A stretch of 64,000 nt of DNA from NCBI RefSeq assembly GCF_900109165.1, contig NZ_FNZF01000002.1:124001-188000 (forward strand), read 5' to 3'. This document shows positions 34,216 to 43,610 of this stretch, one piece after another. The notes under the pieces were generated by a model, which made no database searches, was not told the origin of the DNA, and saw nothing but the letters and a program-made list of their open reading frames with translations. The position numbers and the translations under genes were made by a program. This stretch comes from Bhargavaea ginsengi (GTDB lineage: Bacteria; Bacillota; Bacilli; Bacillales_A; Planococcaceae). How positions within the stretch are numbered: the first letter of the stretch is position 1; every line of letters starts with the position of its first letter.

Positions 34216-35337
34216 TTACTGCTTAGCTGCAGTTTTCACGATTTCGACAAGCAGGTCGGAAAGTTTCTCCAGCTCTTCGACCGGCATGCGCTCGTTCGTC
34301 GTATGGATCTCCTCGTATCCGACAGAAAGTGTGACGGTCGGGACACCGAAGCCGTTGAAGATGTTGCCGTCGCTGCCTCCGCCGCTTGTCATGAGCTTGG
34401 GCTCACGGCCGATTCGCCGGATCGCGTCCATCGCCGTCTTCACGACCTGATCTTCCTCACCAAGCGAGAAGCCGGGATACATCAGCTGGACGTCCGTCTC
34501 GGCTGAGCCGCCCATCAGGCTTGCCTGGCGTTCGAACGTGCGGACCATGTGGGCGGCCTGCTCGTCGAGTTTGTCTTTGTTGATGGACCGCGCCTCGGAC
34601 AGGATATGCACCTCGTCACATACAATGTTCGTCGCCTGACCGCCTTCGAAGCGGCCGATGTTCGCCGTCGTCTCGGAATCGATTCGCCCAAGAGACATGT
34701 TGGCGATTGATTTGGACGCGATGGTAATTGCGGAAACACCTTTTTCCGGAGCCACGCCGGCATGGGCGGTCTTGCCGCGTACGGTTGTTTTCAGCTTTGC
34801 CTGGAAAGGAGCCGCCGTCACAATGCCGCCGACTTTGCCGTCGGAGTCTACTGCGTAGCCATAATCCGCCCGGATCGCTGCCGGATCCAGCTCTTTTGCT
34901 CCGCGCAGGCCGCTTTCTTCCCCTGCTGTAATGATAAACTGGATGTCACCATGCGGGGTACCCTCTTCGCTGATGCGGCGCATCATCTCGAACAATGCGG
35001 CAATCCCGGCTTTGTCATCCGCGCCGAGGATGGTCGTGCCGTCCGAATAGATATAGCCGTCTTCCTTCAGCACCGGCTTGATCCCCTTGCCGGGCACCAC
35101 CGTATCCATATGGCAGGTAAAGTAAATGGCATCCGCACCATCTGCGCTGCCTTTTTTCGTCGCGATCAGGTTGCCTGCCCCATGTCCTGAACGCGCTGCG
35201 GAATCGTCTTCCTTAACATCAAAACCGAGGTCTTCCATTTTCTCTTTCAGGATGCCGACGATCTCCCCTTCATGCTTCGTTTCTGAGTCGATCTGGACGA
35301 GCTCCATGAATTCATTGATCAGCCGTTTGTTTGTCAT
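34216..35337 (-). CDS. M20-family peptidase, tripeptidase T-like (YqjE-like)
   Basis: The 373-residue protein is a zinc aminopeptidase-type enzyme. Metal and catalytic residues are seen in TCHMDTVVPGKG near residue 75, TILGADDKAGIAALFE near residue 105, and ITAGEESGLRGAKELD near residue 138, with a dimerisation domain from about residue 180. It resembles B. subtilis YqjE (annotated as peptidase T-like/PepT-2). AGGAGG precedes the ATG by eight bases. The substrate is probably a small peptide; specificity is not known. The gene is upstream of array C, which lies in its likely 3' untranslated region. Confidence 0.86.
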   Translation of the reverse strand: MTNKRLINEFMELVQIDSETKHEGEIVGILKEKMEDLGFDVKEDDSAARSGHGAGNLIATKKGSADGADAIYFTCHMDTVVPGKGIKPVLKEDGYIYSDGTTILGADDKAGIAALFEMMRRISEEGTPHGDIQFIITAGEESGLRGAKELDPAAIRADYGYAVDSDGKVGGIVTAAPFQAKLKTTVRGKTAHAGVAPEKGVSAITIASKSIANMSLGRIDSETTANIGRFEGGQATNIVCDEVHILSEARSINKDKLDEQAAHMVRTFERQASLMGGSAETDVQLMYPGFSLGEEDQVVKTAMDAIRRIGREPKLMTSGGGSDGNIFNGFGVPTVTLSVGYEEIHTTNERMPVEELEKLSDLLVEIVKTAAKQ

Positions 35338-35361
35338 ACAGCATGCCTCCTGTCAAATCCG

Positions 35362-35393
35362 AAAGCGCACCGCAAAAATCCGGTGCGCTTCCT
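35362..35393 (-). terminator. Terminator of the mce-pccB unit
   Basis: GAAAGCGCACCG pairs with CGGTGCGCTTC across a seven-base loop just past the carboxylase gene stop. The T-run is short. Confidence 0.65.
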
Positions 35394-35400
35394 GTATCCA

Positions 35401-36948
35401 TTATAGCGGAATGTTGCCGTGTTTTTTCTTTGGACGATCTTCTTTCTTGTTCCGCATCATCTCGAGCGCCTGGATCAGCTTGATCCTGGTCTCTCGCGGA
35501 TCAATGACATCGTCAACCATGCCGTGGCTTGCCGCGACATATGGGTTGGCGAATTTCTCTTTGTACTCGTCGATTTTCGCTGCGCGTGTCGCCTCAGGAT
35601 CATCGCTATTGGCAATCTCCCTGGCGAATATGATGTTCGCAGCGCCCTGAGGGCCCATGACAGCGATTTCCGCATTTGGCCAGGCGTACACGATGTCAGC
35701 ACCGATCGATTTCGAGTTGAGCGCAACGTAAGCGCCCCCGTATGCCTTCCGGAGAATGACTGTCATTTTTGGAACAGTCGCTTCCGAGTAGGCGTAAAGG
35801 ATCTTCGCGCCGTGGCGGATGATGCCCCCGTGCTCCTGCTTGATGCCCGGGAAGAAGCCGGTCACGTCCTCGAATGTGATGATCGGGATATTGAACGAGT
35901 CGCAGAAACGGATAAACCGTGCCGCTTTATCCGATGAGTCGATATCAAGGCCGCCTGCCATGACTTTTGGCTGGTTGCACACGAGTCCGACTGACTCTCC
36001 CTTGATGCGGGCGAGTCCGACTACGATGTTACGCGCAAATTCAGGCTGGACTTCCATGAACGAATCCGCATCGACGACCTGGTCAATCACTTTCCGGACA
36101 TCATACGGGCGGATTGTCTCAAACGGGACAATATCCGCAAGGTCCGGACGGTCATCTGCGTCCGTGCCGCCGTCGAGGCGTGGCGGCATCTCTTCATTGT
36201 TCTGCGGGAGATAGGAGAGGAGCCTGCGCACGTCTGTAAGGACTTCCTCTTCGCTTGCCGCGCGGAAATGGGCATTGCCGCTGATAGCGTTATGTACTTT
36301 TGAGCCGCCAAGGTCCTCGGAGGAAATCTTCTCTCCAGTAACAGTCTCGATGACTTTAGGACCTGTGATGAACATCTGGCTTGTCTGATCCGTCATAAAG
36401 ACGAAGTCTGTAATGGCCGGCGAGTAAACGGCACCGCCTGCGCAAGGACCGAGGATGACGGAAATCTGGGGAATGACGCCGGAATAGATAGCATTCCTGT
36501 AGAAGATATCCCCGTAGCCGTCCAGTGAGACGACGCCTTCCTGGATCCTCGCTCCGCCGGAGTCGTTCAGCCCGATGAACGGGGCACCGTTTTTCGCAGC
36601 AAGATCCATCACATTCGCAATCTTCATCGCATGCATCTCACCGAGTGCGCCCCCGAAGACGGTGAAGTCCTGGGAGAACAGATAGACGGGACGGCCGTTC
36701 ACTTTGCCGTAGCCGGTCACGACGCCGTCTCCCGGGCCCTTCATCTTATCCATGCCGAAGTCCTGGTTCCGGTGTGTGACAAACGGATTCAGTTCGACGA
36801 ACGTCCCCTCGTCAAGCAGCAGATCGATGCGCTCGCGTGCGGTCAGTTTCCCCTTTTCGTGCTGCCGGTCTATTTTGTCATCCCCGCCGCCGAGTTCGAT
36901 TTCACGTTTCCGGTCATACAATTCATTGATTTTGTCATAAATATCCAT
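35401..36948 (-). CDS. Acyl-CoA (propionyl-CoA) carboxylase beta subunit, carboxyltransferase (YqjD-like)
   Basis: The 515-residue protein has the two crotonase-like halves of a biotin-dependent carboxyltransferase. It shows GKLTARERIDLLLDEGTF near residue 32, the acyl-CoA-binding GGSRIQEG-like motif NDSGGARIQEGVVSL near residue 120, a GPCAGGAVYSP oxyanion motif near residue 165, and in the second half DVTGFFPGIKQEHGG and AYGGAYVALNSK. It transfers carboxyl from biotin to propionyl-CoA or a related acyl-CoA. The biotin carboxylase/BCCP subunit is not in this window. It lies next to mce, which supports the propionate route. Confidence 0.88.
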   Translation of the reverse strand: MDIYDKINELYDRKREIELGGGDDKIDRQHEKGKLTARERIDLLLDEGTFVELNPFVTHRNQDFGMDKMKGPGDGVVTGYGKVNGRPVYLFSQDFTVFGGALGEMHAMKIANVMDLAAKNGAPFIGLNDSGGARIQEGVVSLDGYGDIFYRNAIYSGVIPQISVILGPCAGGAVYSPAITDFVFMTDQTSQMFITGPKVIETVTGEKISSEDLGGSKVHNAISGNAHFRAASEEEVLTDVRRLLSYLPQNNEEMPPRLDGGTDADDRPDLADIVPFETIRPYDVRKVIDQVVDADSFMEVQPEFARNIVVGLARIKGESVGLVCNQPKVMAGGLDIDSSDKAARFIRFCDSFNIPIITFEDVTGFFPGIKQEHGGIIRHGAKILYAYSEATVPKMTVILRKAYGGAYVALNSKSIGADIVYAWPNAEIAVMGPQGAANIIFAREIANSDDPEATRAAKIDEYKEKFANPYVAASHGMVDDVIDPRETRIKLIQALEMMRNKKEDRPKKKHGNIPL

Positions 36949-36957
36949 GATGAAATA

Positions 36958-37368
36958 TCACTCCTGGTCTCCGGATTTGTCGCACAGTTCATAGAGAACG
37001 CCGTATGAGGATTTGGGGTGCATGAACGCCACCTGGGCACCGCCGGCCCCGGGAACCGGACCATCCGACAGCAGGCGGACGCCATGCTCACGGAGCTCTT
37101 CCATCCTCTCCCGGATACCCGTCACGCCGAACGCAATATGGTGGACGCCTTCTCCACGCTTTTCGATGAACTTGGCGACGGCGCTTGTGTCAGACACCGG
37201 CTCCAGCAGCTCCAGCTTCACGTTTCCGGCGTTCAGGAATGCCACCTTCAATCCCTGTGTGGGCACTTCCTCGATTCCGATGAGCGGAATTCCGAGCGTG
37301 TCCGTGTAATATGGAAGGACGGCATCGAGGTCTTTAACCGCGATGCCGATATGGTCGACCTTCTCCAT
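36958..37368 (-). CDS. mce: Methylmalonyl-CoA epimerase
   Basis: The enzyme converts (S)- to (R)-methylmalonyl-CoA. The 136-residue VOC-fold protein begins MEKVDHIGIAVKDLDAVLPY, with a histidine metal ligand in VDHIGIAV, ELLEPVSDTSAVAKFIEKRG near residue 53, and the second-half histidine in EGVHHIAFGVTG. AAGGGGG precedes the ATG. Its stop is nine bases before the carboxylase start, so the two form one unit that feeds the methylmalonyl-CoA mutase encoded nearby. Confidence 0.92.
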   Translation of the reverse strand: MEKVDHIGIAVKDLDAVLPYYTDTLGIPLIGIEEVPTQGLKVAFLNAGNVKLELLEPVSDTSAVAKFIEKRGEGVHHIAFGVTGIRERMEELREHGVRLLSDGPVPGAGGAQVAFMHPKSSYGVLYELCDKSGDQE

Positions 37369-37435
37369 TTCCCTTGCCCCCTTTGTTATGTATCCGATTA
37401 CAATTGTACCGTTTCAGGGCGCAAAACTCTATATA

Positions 37436-37464
37436 TTGCGCAAACGACCAAAAATCATTAAAAT
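37436..37464 (+). promoter_or_regulatory. Promoter of the Prli42-like gene
   Basis: TTGCGC and TAAAAT are separated by 17 bases and end 33 bases before the TTG start of the miniprotein. Confidence 0.5.
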
Positions 37465-37497
37465 AAAGCCATCAGCAGTGAAGGAGCCAGAATAAAA

Positions 37498-37593
37498 TTG
37501 AGCAATAAAAAATTTCAGAAAATCGTAATCTATACCATGGTCGCACTGATGCTTCTGTCAACCATCGCCATGGGACTCAGCCTGTTCATCTGA
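37498..37593 (+). CDS. Prli42-like stressosome-associated membrane miniprotein
   Basis: A 31-residue frame starts at TTG and reads MSNKKFQKIVIYTMVALMLL, then ends GLSLFI. A basic N-terminus followed by one membrane helix, with the SNKKxxKIVxYxM start, matches the Prli42 miniprotein family, which in Listeria tethers the stressosome to the membrane. AAGGAG lies 11 bases upstream, a slightly long spacing. A promoter precedes it and a strong terminator follows, so it is a complete monocistronic gene. It is too short for most gene callers. Confidence 0.75.
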   Translation: MSNKKFQKIVIYTMVALMLLSTIAMGLSLFI

Positions 37594-37612
37594 CTACAGG
37601 AAACTAAATACA

Positions 37613-37652
37613 AAAAATCGCAGCGCCGTCAAACGGCTGCTGCGATTTTTGT
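37613..37652 (+). terminator. Terminator after the Prli42-like gene
   Basis: AAAATCGCAGC pairs with GCTGCGATTTT, with an inner GCCGT/ACGGC stem, followed by a T-run. Confidence 0.85.
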
Positions 37653-37690
37653 TACTTAAAAAATTTCATGATTATTCCCGTGTCGGCCAC

Positions 37691-37837
37691 GGCTAGCTCC
37701 AGCGCCCAGCAACTGGCAAACTTCACCCTTCTCCGCTGCGATAAGTCAACATCGGCCCGTTCCGCGCCTTGTTTCCTTTATCTCATTGCGAAGGGTTCCA
37801 GTTTGTACGTTGCTAAGCGGGCGCTGCGCTTTTGTTC
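37691..37837 (+). repeat. Dispersed hairpin-ended repeat, copy 2
   Basis: The element starts GGCTAGCTCCAGCGCCCAGC and ends GGGCGCTGCGCTTTTGTTCC. It is immediately followed by copy 3 in the same orientation, and copy 1 lies inverted at 14096-14245. Copies 2 and 3 differ at only a handful of positions over about 145 bases. The ends can pair (CAGCGCCCAGCAAC with GTTGCT plus GGGCGCT), giving a long hairpin. Confidence 0.9.
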
Positions 37838-37838
37838 C

Positions 37839-37985
37839 GGCTAGCTTCAGCGCCCAGCAACTGGCAAACTTCACCCTTCTCCACTGCGATAAGTCAACAT
37901 CGGCCCGTTCCTCGCCGTGTTTCCTTTATCTCATTGCGAAGGGCTCCAGTTTGTACATTGCTAAGCGGGCGCTTGCGCTTTTGTT
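37839..37985 (+). repeat. Dispersed hairpin-ended repeat, copy 3 (tandem with copy 2)
   Basis: It starts GGCTAGCTTCAGCGCCCAGC and ends GGGCGCTTGCGCTTTTGTTC, only four bases before the brxB stop. A tandem pair suggests duplication in place. On the minus strand brxB transcripts would run into both copies. Confidence 0.9.
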
Positions 37986-37989
37986 CAGA

Positions 37990-38430
37990 TCAGACTTCCT
38001 TGCAATATTCCTCGAACATGCCCTGAAGATTGACGACGACAGACATCGGGTCGTGGCCCTCGATCTCGTGGCGGGGCACTTCGCCGACAACTTTCCCGTC
38101 CTTCACAAGCACGAATGACGGCGAAGACGGAAGGTGATCGTCACCGAAGTGCATGCGCGCCTGTGCCGTTGCGTCCTTGTCCTGTCCGGCGAATACTGTC
38201 ACCAGGCTGTCCGGGCGCTTGTCGTAATGGACGGCATGCATGGCTGCCGGACGGGCGATTCCGCCTGCGCATCCGCACACAGAGTTGACCATGAACAGCG
38301 TCGTCCCTTCACGGTTGATCGCCGAATCCACTTCTTCCGGAGTCTTCAGCTGTTCGTAGCCGGAGGCTTCCATCTCGCTCCGCGCCTGGCGGATCATATC
38401 TTGCATAAACAGGTTCATATCCATGTTCAT
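37990..38430 (-). CDS. brxB: Bacilliredoxin, BrxA/BrxB (YphP/YqiW) family
   Basis: Bacilliredoxins remove bacillithiol from mixed disulfides on proteins. The 146-residue protein begins [20 protein letters not shown] and carries the active-site CGC motif in [14 protein letters not shown] near residue 53. The C-terminal part ([24 protein letters not shown]) is the usual thioredoxin-like half. GGGG lies eight bases before the ATG; a 31-codon upstream extension is not protein-like. It follows meaB by about 70 bases, in the same direction. Name assigned by position near the bkd genes, as for B. subtilis yqiW. Confidence 0.88.
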   Translation of the reverse strand: MNMDMNLFMQDMIRQARSEMEASGYEQLKTPEEVDSAINREGTTLFMVNSVCGCAGGIARPAAMHAVHYDKRPDSLVTVFAGQDKDATAQARMHFGDDHLPSSPSFVLVKDGKVVGEVPRHEIEGHDPMSVVVNLQGMFEEYCKEV

Positions 38431-38500
38431 GACTGCATCCCCTTTCGGTTTATCCAAGAAAATCATAACAGGTCGGGACCTTTCCTGCAAAACCGGAGTC

Positions 38501-39571
38501 TCAGTCGCGGAATAATTCCTCAACCGCTGCGGTCACTGTGAGCCGGCCGTCAAGAATACGCCTCTCGAGGACACCGACCTGTTCTTTTCTGCCCTCTGAC
38601 GCAAAGAACGTATCAATCAGCCGGTCCTCAATCGACTGGCGGAACCACGCCCTTAGCTGGTCACGGCGCCTTTTGTCCCATTCACCTGATCCGTACATGC
38701 TGTCACGAAAGCCGAGAATTGTCTCCCAGACGTCATCCAATCCGGTCCCGGCAAGCGAGGATACGGGATGGACGGTTGTCTGCCACCCCGGAGTGGCCGG
38801 CTGCAGCATGTGGAGAAACTGTTTGTACTCCCTCGCTGTCCGCTTTGCCGGAATGATGTTGTCGCCGTCCGCCTTATGGACGATGATGCCGTCCGCAAGC
38901 TCCATGATGCCTTTTTTGACTCCCTGCAATTCATCACCGGCACCGGTCAGCACGAGAAGGAGGAAAAAGTCCGCCATCCCCCTGACCGATGTTTCACTCT
39001 GCCCCACTCCGACCGTTTCGATGAGGATGACATCATAGCCCGCAGCTTCGCACAGCAGCATCGTCTCCCTCGTCTTCCGGTGAACACCTCCGAGTGTGCC
39101 GGAGGAAGGCGACGGGCGGATAAACGCGTTCGGATGGCGGGCCAATTCCTCCATCCTCGTTTTGTCTCCGAGAATGCTGCCGCCAGTGACGGTGGAGCTG
39201 GGATCGATCGCGAGCACCGCCACCTTGTGGCCGGCTTCGGCAAGCATGAGGCCGAATGCTTCGATGAACGTGCTCTTCCCGGCACCGGGCACCCCCGTGA
39301 TGCCGATCCTGACACTATTCCCGGAATCCGGAAACAGGCCGAGGAGGAGTTCCTGTGCATCCTTGCGGTCTTCCGGCGACCGGCTTTCCAGAAGGGTGAT
39401 GCCCTTTGCAAGCGCCAGCCTGGATCCGGTCCTGATCTCTTTTTCCAGATCTTCCGCAGGAACGGGCCGCCGTTTTTTGACAAATCGCTTTCTCGGACCC
39501 GCGGACATGCCGTCATGCGGCGGAACGCCGCCTTCGGTCCGCATGCGGGCCTGTTTTTCCCGTTCCGTCAA
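38501..39571 (-). CDS. meaB: Methylmalonyl-CoA mutase-associated GTPase
   Basis: MeaB is a G3E-family GTPase that protects and reloads the B12 cofactor of methylmalonyl-CoA mutase. The 356-residue protein shows Walker [16 protein letters not shown] near residue 95, switch residues in [32 protein letters not shown] near residue 185, and the base-specifying NKAD-like VHKADGDN. The start is a TTG that overlaps the mutB stop (TTGA), so translation is coupled. Length is slightly above average because of a basic N-terminal extension. Confidence 0.92.
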   Translation of the reverse strand: MTEREKQARMRTEGGVPPHDGMSAGPRKRFVKKRRPVPAEDLEKEIRTGSRLALAKGITLLESRSPEDRKDAQELLLGLFPDSGNSVRIGITGVPGAGKSTFIEAFGLMLAEAGHKVAVLAIDPSSTVTGGSILGDKTRMEELARHPNAFIRPSPSSGTLGGVHRKTRETMLLCEAAGYDVILIETVGVGQSETSVRGMADFFLLLVLTGAGDELQGVKKGIMELADGIIVHKADGDNIIPAKRTAREYKQFLHMLQPATPGWQTTVHPVSSLAGTGLDDVWETILGFRDSMYGSGEWDKRRRDQLRAWFRQSIEDRLIDTFFASEGRKEQVGVLERRILDGRLTVTAAVEELFRD

Positions 39572-41724
39572 TCGACGGCTTCCTCATAGCCGAGCTTGCT
39601 GTAGATGGCTTCGATGACTTTCTGTGCGGATACCGGGATGACGGTGCCCGGCCCGAAGATGGCGGCAACCCCCGCCTCGTAAAGGAAGTCGTAGTCCTTG
39701 GCCGGGATGACACCGCCGGCAAACACGACGATGTCCTCTCGCCCAAGTTTCCTGAGCTCCTCCAGCAATTCAGGGATCAGCGTCTTATGACCCGCGGCAA
39801 GCGAGCTTACGCCGACTGCATGCACGTCATTTTCTGCCGCCTGAAGAGCCGTCTCGGCCGGCGTCTGGAAAAGCGGACCGATATCGACGTCGAACCCGAG
39901 GTCGGCAAAAGCGGTCGCGACTACTTTGGCGCCGCGATCATGTCCGTCCTGGCCCATCTTCGCGACCATGATCCGCGGCCTGCGGCCTTCATTCTCAAGA
40001 AATTCGCCTGCCATTGTTTTTACTTCCTCGATCGCTTCAGTATCGGAGAAGTTGGAACTGTATACACCGCTGATCGACCGGATGACGGCTTTGTGCCGTC
40101 CGGATGCTTTCTCGATGGCATCCGAGATTTCGCCGATCGAAGCCCGGGCGCGTGCCGCGTCGACTGCAAGTTCAAGAAGGTTCCCTTCCCCGTTTTGCGC
40201 GGCTTCCGACAGTTTATCGAGCGCCATGCGGACAACCGCATCGTCGCGATCCGCTTTCATCTTCTCCAGGCGCTCGATCTGCTTGCGGCGCACTTCTGTG
40301 TTATCGATGTCGAGAATCTCAATCGGATCTTCCTGTTCCGGCCGGTATTTGTTCACGCCGATGATCGATTCCGCACCGGAGTCGATCTGTGCCTGGCGCC
40401 GAGCCGCAGCTTCCTCGATCTTCATTTTCGGCAAGCCGGTTTCGATCGCTTTAGCCATTCCCCCGAGTTCCTCGATCTCCCCGATCAGCTCCCACGCCCT
40501 CTCCATCAGCTCACCCGTCAGCTTTTCGACGTAGTAAGACCCGCCCCACGGGTCGATAACGTTCGTCATCAGGGTCTCTTCCTGCAGGAACAGCTGTGTG
40601 TTCCTGGCGATGCGTGCGGAGAAGTCCGTCGGAAGGGCGATCGCTTCATCCAGCGCATTTGTATGGAGGGACTGGGTATGGCCCATCGCCGCAGCGTTCG
40701 CTTCGATCAGTGTACGGGTGACATTGTTGAACGGATCCTGTTCGGTCAGGCTCCAGCCTGAAGTCTGTGAATGGGTGCGGAGCGCCAGCGATTTCGGGTT
40801 TTTCGGATCGAATGATTTCATCATCTGTGCCCAGATGCGGCGCGCGGCCCGCATCTTCGCGACTTCCATAAAGTAGTTCATGCCGATCGCCCAGAAAAAG
40901 CTGAGCCGGGGAGCAAAGGAATCGATGTCGATCCCGGCCTTGAGGCCGGTGCGGACGTATTCCAGCCCGTCCGCGAGCGTGTAGGCGAGCTCGATGTCCG
41001 CTGTCGCGCCTGCTTCCTGCATATGATAGCCCGAGATTGAGATCGAGTTGAACTTTGGCATATGCTTCGACGTGTATTCAAAAATATCCGCGATGATCCG
41101 CATCGACATCTCCGGCGGATAAATGTAAGTGTTCCGGACCATGTATTCCTTCAGGATGTCGTTCTGGATCGTTCCGGCCAGCTTTTCCGGGCTGACGCCC
41201 TGTTCTTCGGCGGCTACGATGTAAAAGGCCATGACAGGGATGACTGCGCCATTCATCGTCATCGACACAGACATCTGGTCCAATGGAATGCCGTCAAAGA
41301 GAATCTTCATGTCCTCGACGGAGTCGATGGCCACCCCGGCTTTGCCGACATCACCAGAAACACGCGGGTGGTCGGAATCGTAGCCACGGTGTGTCGCCAG
41401 GTCAAAAGCAACAGACAGGCCTTTCTGGCCCATCGCCAGGTTGCGGCGGTAGAATGCATTACTTTCTTCAGCCGTAGAAAATCCGGCGTACTGACGGACG
41501 GTCCACGGGCGGGATACATACATCGTCGGGTACGGACCGCGTGTGTTCGGTGCGATACCCGGCATGTCGGAAAGATGGCCAAGCCCTTCCAGTTCATTTC
41601 CCGTATAAGCCGGCAGAATGCCGATTCCCTCATAGGATTCTGCAGGTGTTCCTTCCGGAGACAGGTGTGTACTCCCTTTCAGGACTTTTTCCGGGTCGAT
41701 TTTCTTAAAGTCTGGTTTGTTCAT
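39568..41724 (-). CDS. mutB: Methylmalonyl-CoA mutase large (catalytic) subunit
   Basis: The enzyme rearranges (R)-methylmalonyl-CoA to succinyl-CoA using adenosylcobalamin. The 718-residue protein begins [20 protein letters not shown] and has a TIM barrel with [18 protein letters not shown] near residue 72 and [19 protein letters not shown] near residue 340. The C-terminal B12-binding domain carries the base-off motif [15 protein letters not shown] near residue 598, with the cobalt-ligand histidine. Full length. It overlaps mutA by four bases and meaB by four. Confidence 0.95.
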   Translation of the reverse strand: MNKPDFKKIDPEKVLKGSTHLSPEGTPAESYEGIGILPAYTGNELEGLGHLSDMPGIAPNTRGPYPTMYVSRPWTVRQYAGFSTAEESNAFYRRNLAMGQKGLSVAFDLATHRGYDSDHPRVSGDVGKAGVAIDSVEDMKILFDGIPLDQMSVSMTMNGAVIPVMAFYIVAAEEQGVSPEKLAGTIQNDILKEYMVRNTYIYPPEMSMRIIADIFEYTSKHMPKFNSISISGYHMQEAGATADIELAYTLADGLEYVRTGLKAGIDIDSFAPRLSFFWAIGMNYFMEVAKMRAARRIWAQMMKSFDPKNPKSLALRTHSQTSGWSLTEQDPFNNVTRTLIEANAAAMGHTQSLHTNALDEAIALPTDFSARIARNTQLFLQEETLMTNVIDPWGGSYYVEKLTGELMERAWELIGEIEELGGMAKAIETGLPKMKIEEAAARRQAQIDSGAESIIGVNKYRPEQEDPIEILDIDNTEVRRKQIERLEKMKADRDDAVVRMALDKLSEAAQNGEGNLLELAVDAARARASIGEISDAIEKASGRHKAVIRSISGVYSSNFSDTEAIEEVKTMAGEFLENEGRRPRIMVAKMGQDGHDRGAKVVATAFADLGFDVDIGPLFQTPAETALQAAENDVHAVGVSSLAAGHKTLIPELLEELRKLGREDIVVFAGGVIPAKDYDFLYEAGVAAIFGPGTVIPVSAQKVIEAIYSKLGYEEAVD

Positions 41725-43412
41725 CGCTGCGTTCCCCCCTCAAGAATCCCTTTCACTTCTGTCAGCTTGTCCAGAATATCCTGTCCTCTGTAGTGGAAGC
41801 CATTGAGTCCGGCTTCCCGGAGTGATGCGGCAGTCTCATCAGGAAAACGTCCCGCAGCATCAAGGATGGTATCCGCAGGCTTGCCTTCCAGGACTCTGCG
41901 TACAGACTGCTCTGCCTGGTCACCCGGTGCGCAGAGGATGGCATAGCGTGGCTGTTCCGACTGCAGATAGCCCAGGGCTTCTTCAGCCGTCTCAAAAAGT
42001 GGAGAAAGCTCCGGACGGATGCCGCCGACAGCAAGCACACCCGCAGCGAAGTCAGCGACCGGCTTGACCGCTTTAAGCGTGCCGATACGGATCAGATGGA
42101 CTGTACTTCCATGCAGTGCTGATCGGAGCGCTTCAAACGGTTCGGCAAACCGGCCTTTCGGTTCATCTGCACCTGAAGCCGGCTGCACCTGTTCTTCAGG
42201 GTCCGCATAAATATTCGTTCCGATCAGGGATTCTTTTCGCGCGGCAAAATTCCGGATGCGCGCTTCCTTTTTCTCTCCGAGCAGACGGTCAAGTGCACCG
42301 TCTGCGGCGAGGGCGCTGACGCCGCCCTGTTCTTCAAATTGGAGGAACAGTTCCCAAGCACCACGGTAAAGTGATTCCGTCAGAGATTCGATGTAGTAGG
42401 AGCCTCCGGCGGGGTCAAGCACCCGGTCGGCATGGGCTTCCTCCTTGAGAATATGCTGGACATTGCGCGCTACGCGCTCGGAAAAACCTGTGCTTCCCGT
42501 CAGGCTGTCGAGAGGCGCGACCATTATGCCATCCGCTCCGCCGATCGCGGCCGCAAAAGCTTCATTTCCGCTTCTGAGCAAGTTGACATACGGATCGGCC
42601 AGCGTGAAAGTCCGGAGTGAAGTCCGGGCAAGAACCGGAACTTGTGCCGGCTCCTGTTCCCCATATGCAGCAGAAAACGACTTAAACAGCAGGCGGAATG
42701 CGCGAAGCTTGGCAACCTCCGTGAAAAAGTGGGTGTCCACATCAAAGGTAAAGAACAGCTTCTTCGCCAATGCGCCGAAATCGTCTTCTTCCTCTGCGAT
42801 TTCGGCCGCCATGGAAAGTGCTGCAGCAAGCTCCGTCACGGCATCTGCGCCTTTCATATGTACGGAACCCGTATCCACGGCAATGGTACGCAGTGTCGGG
42901 AAACGGCGTGAAAGATCCGCTGTCCTTTCCACGTCGGCATAGCCCGTGACAAGCGATCTGCGATCGTCCGGCACCCTGCCGAATACAGAAAGGAACGGAT
43001 CGTCCGGGCTGCAGCGGATGTACACCGGCACTTCGGTGATGAGCGCTGACAGCTCGTCTAGGACTTTGCTGTCCGCTTCCTTTTCCCATCCGCCAGTATA
43101 GACGACAGCCCCGTTGCCCCTGCTCAGAGCCGATTTTGTCTTTTCCAGGTATGCGGCAGGTTCCGTTTCCGGAGTTTCCTGAAGCAGGGTCCAGTCTGCC
43201 CGGCCGATTCCTCCGCGGATGGCGTTAAGCCGCTCCTCCTGTCCTTCGGGGATATCGTTCGCCGTATAAAGCGGCTTCAGTATAATCCCTTCGGGTGTAC
43301 GGGTTTCTAGCGATGCAAGCGGTTTCCCTTTTAGTGAAGCTTCGGCTGTTTCCCGCCACTCCCCGATGACGGGCGGTTCGAATGATGTCTGTTTCATCGT
43401 GTGGATCGTCAT
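41721..43412 (-). CDS. mutA: Methylmalonyl-CoA mutase small subunit
   Basis: This is the non-catalytic partner of MutB. The 563-residue protein resembles MutB over the barrel ([22 protein letters not shown] at the start, [36 protein letters not shown]) but its C-terminal domain lacks the DGHDRG cobalamin motif, as expected for the small subunit. GGGGGAG precedes the ATG by six bases. It is the first gene of the mutA-mutB-meaB unit and lies directly downstream of the branched-chain dehydrogenase operon, the source of propionyl-CoA. Confidence 0.92.
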   Translation of the reverse strand: MTIHTMKQTSFEPPVIGEWRETAEASLKGKPLASLETRTPEGIILKPLYTANDIPEGQEERLNAIRGGIGRADWTLLQETPETEPAAYLEKTKSALSRGNGAVVYTGGWEKEADSKVLDELSALITEVPVYIRCSPDDPFLSVFGRVPDDRRSLVTGYADVERTADLSRRFPTLRTIAVDTGSVHMKGADAVTELAAALSMAAEIAEEEDDFGALAKKLFFTFDVDTHFFTEVAKLRAFRLLFKSFSAAYGEQEPAQVPVLARTSLRTFTLADPYVNLLRSGNEAFAAAIGGADGIMVAPLDSLTGSTGFSERVARNVQHILKEEAHADRVLDPAGGSYYIESLTESLYRGAWELFLQFEEQGGVSALAADGALDRLLGEKKEARIRNFAARKESLIGTNIYADPEEQVQPASGADEPKGRFAEPFEALRSALHGSTVHLIRIGTLKAVKPVADFAAGVLAVGGIRPELSPLFETAEEALGYLQSEQPRYAILCAPGDQAEQSVRRVLEGKPADTILDAAGRFPDETAASLREAGLNGFHYRGQDILDKLTEVKGILEGGTQR

Positions 43413-43547
43413 ATGGCTCTCCCCCTTTGTGAATTGTGCCTATTTTCATTCTACCGGAGAACCGGATGCCTTGAAAGTTGAAATGCTATTCAATGGTGAT
43501 GCCTGCCTGAACAAGCGAAATTCCACCGAAATCATACAGATTCATCC

Positions 43548-43579
43548 GCTTATTTTCTGTTGCAGGACAGAAAATAAGC
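43548..43579. repeat. 13-bp perfect inverted repeat between bkdB and mutA
   Basis: GCTTATTTTCTGT and ACAGAAAATAAGC flank a six-base loop. No T-run follows on either strand, so it is not a standard terminator. It may stabilise the bkd transcript 3' end or be an operator for mutA. Confidence 0.6.
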
Positions 43580-43610
43580 CGGGTAGCGGAAAGCTTCCCG
43601 GCCAAGACGG

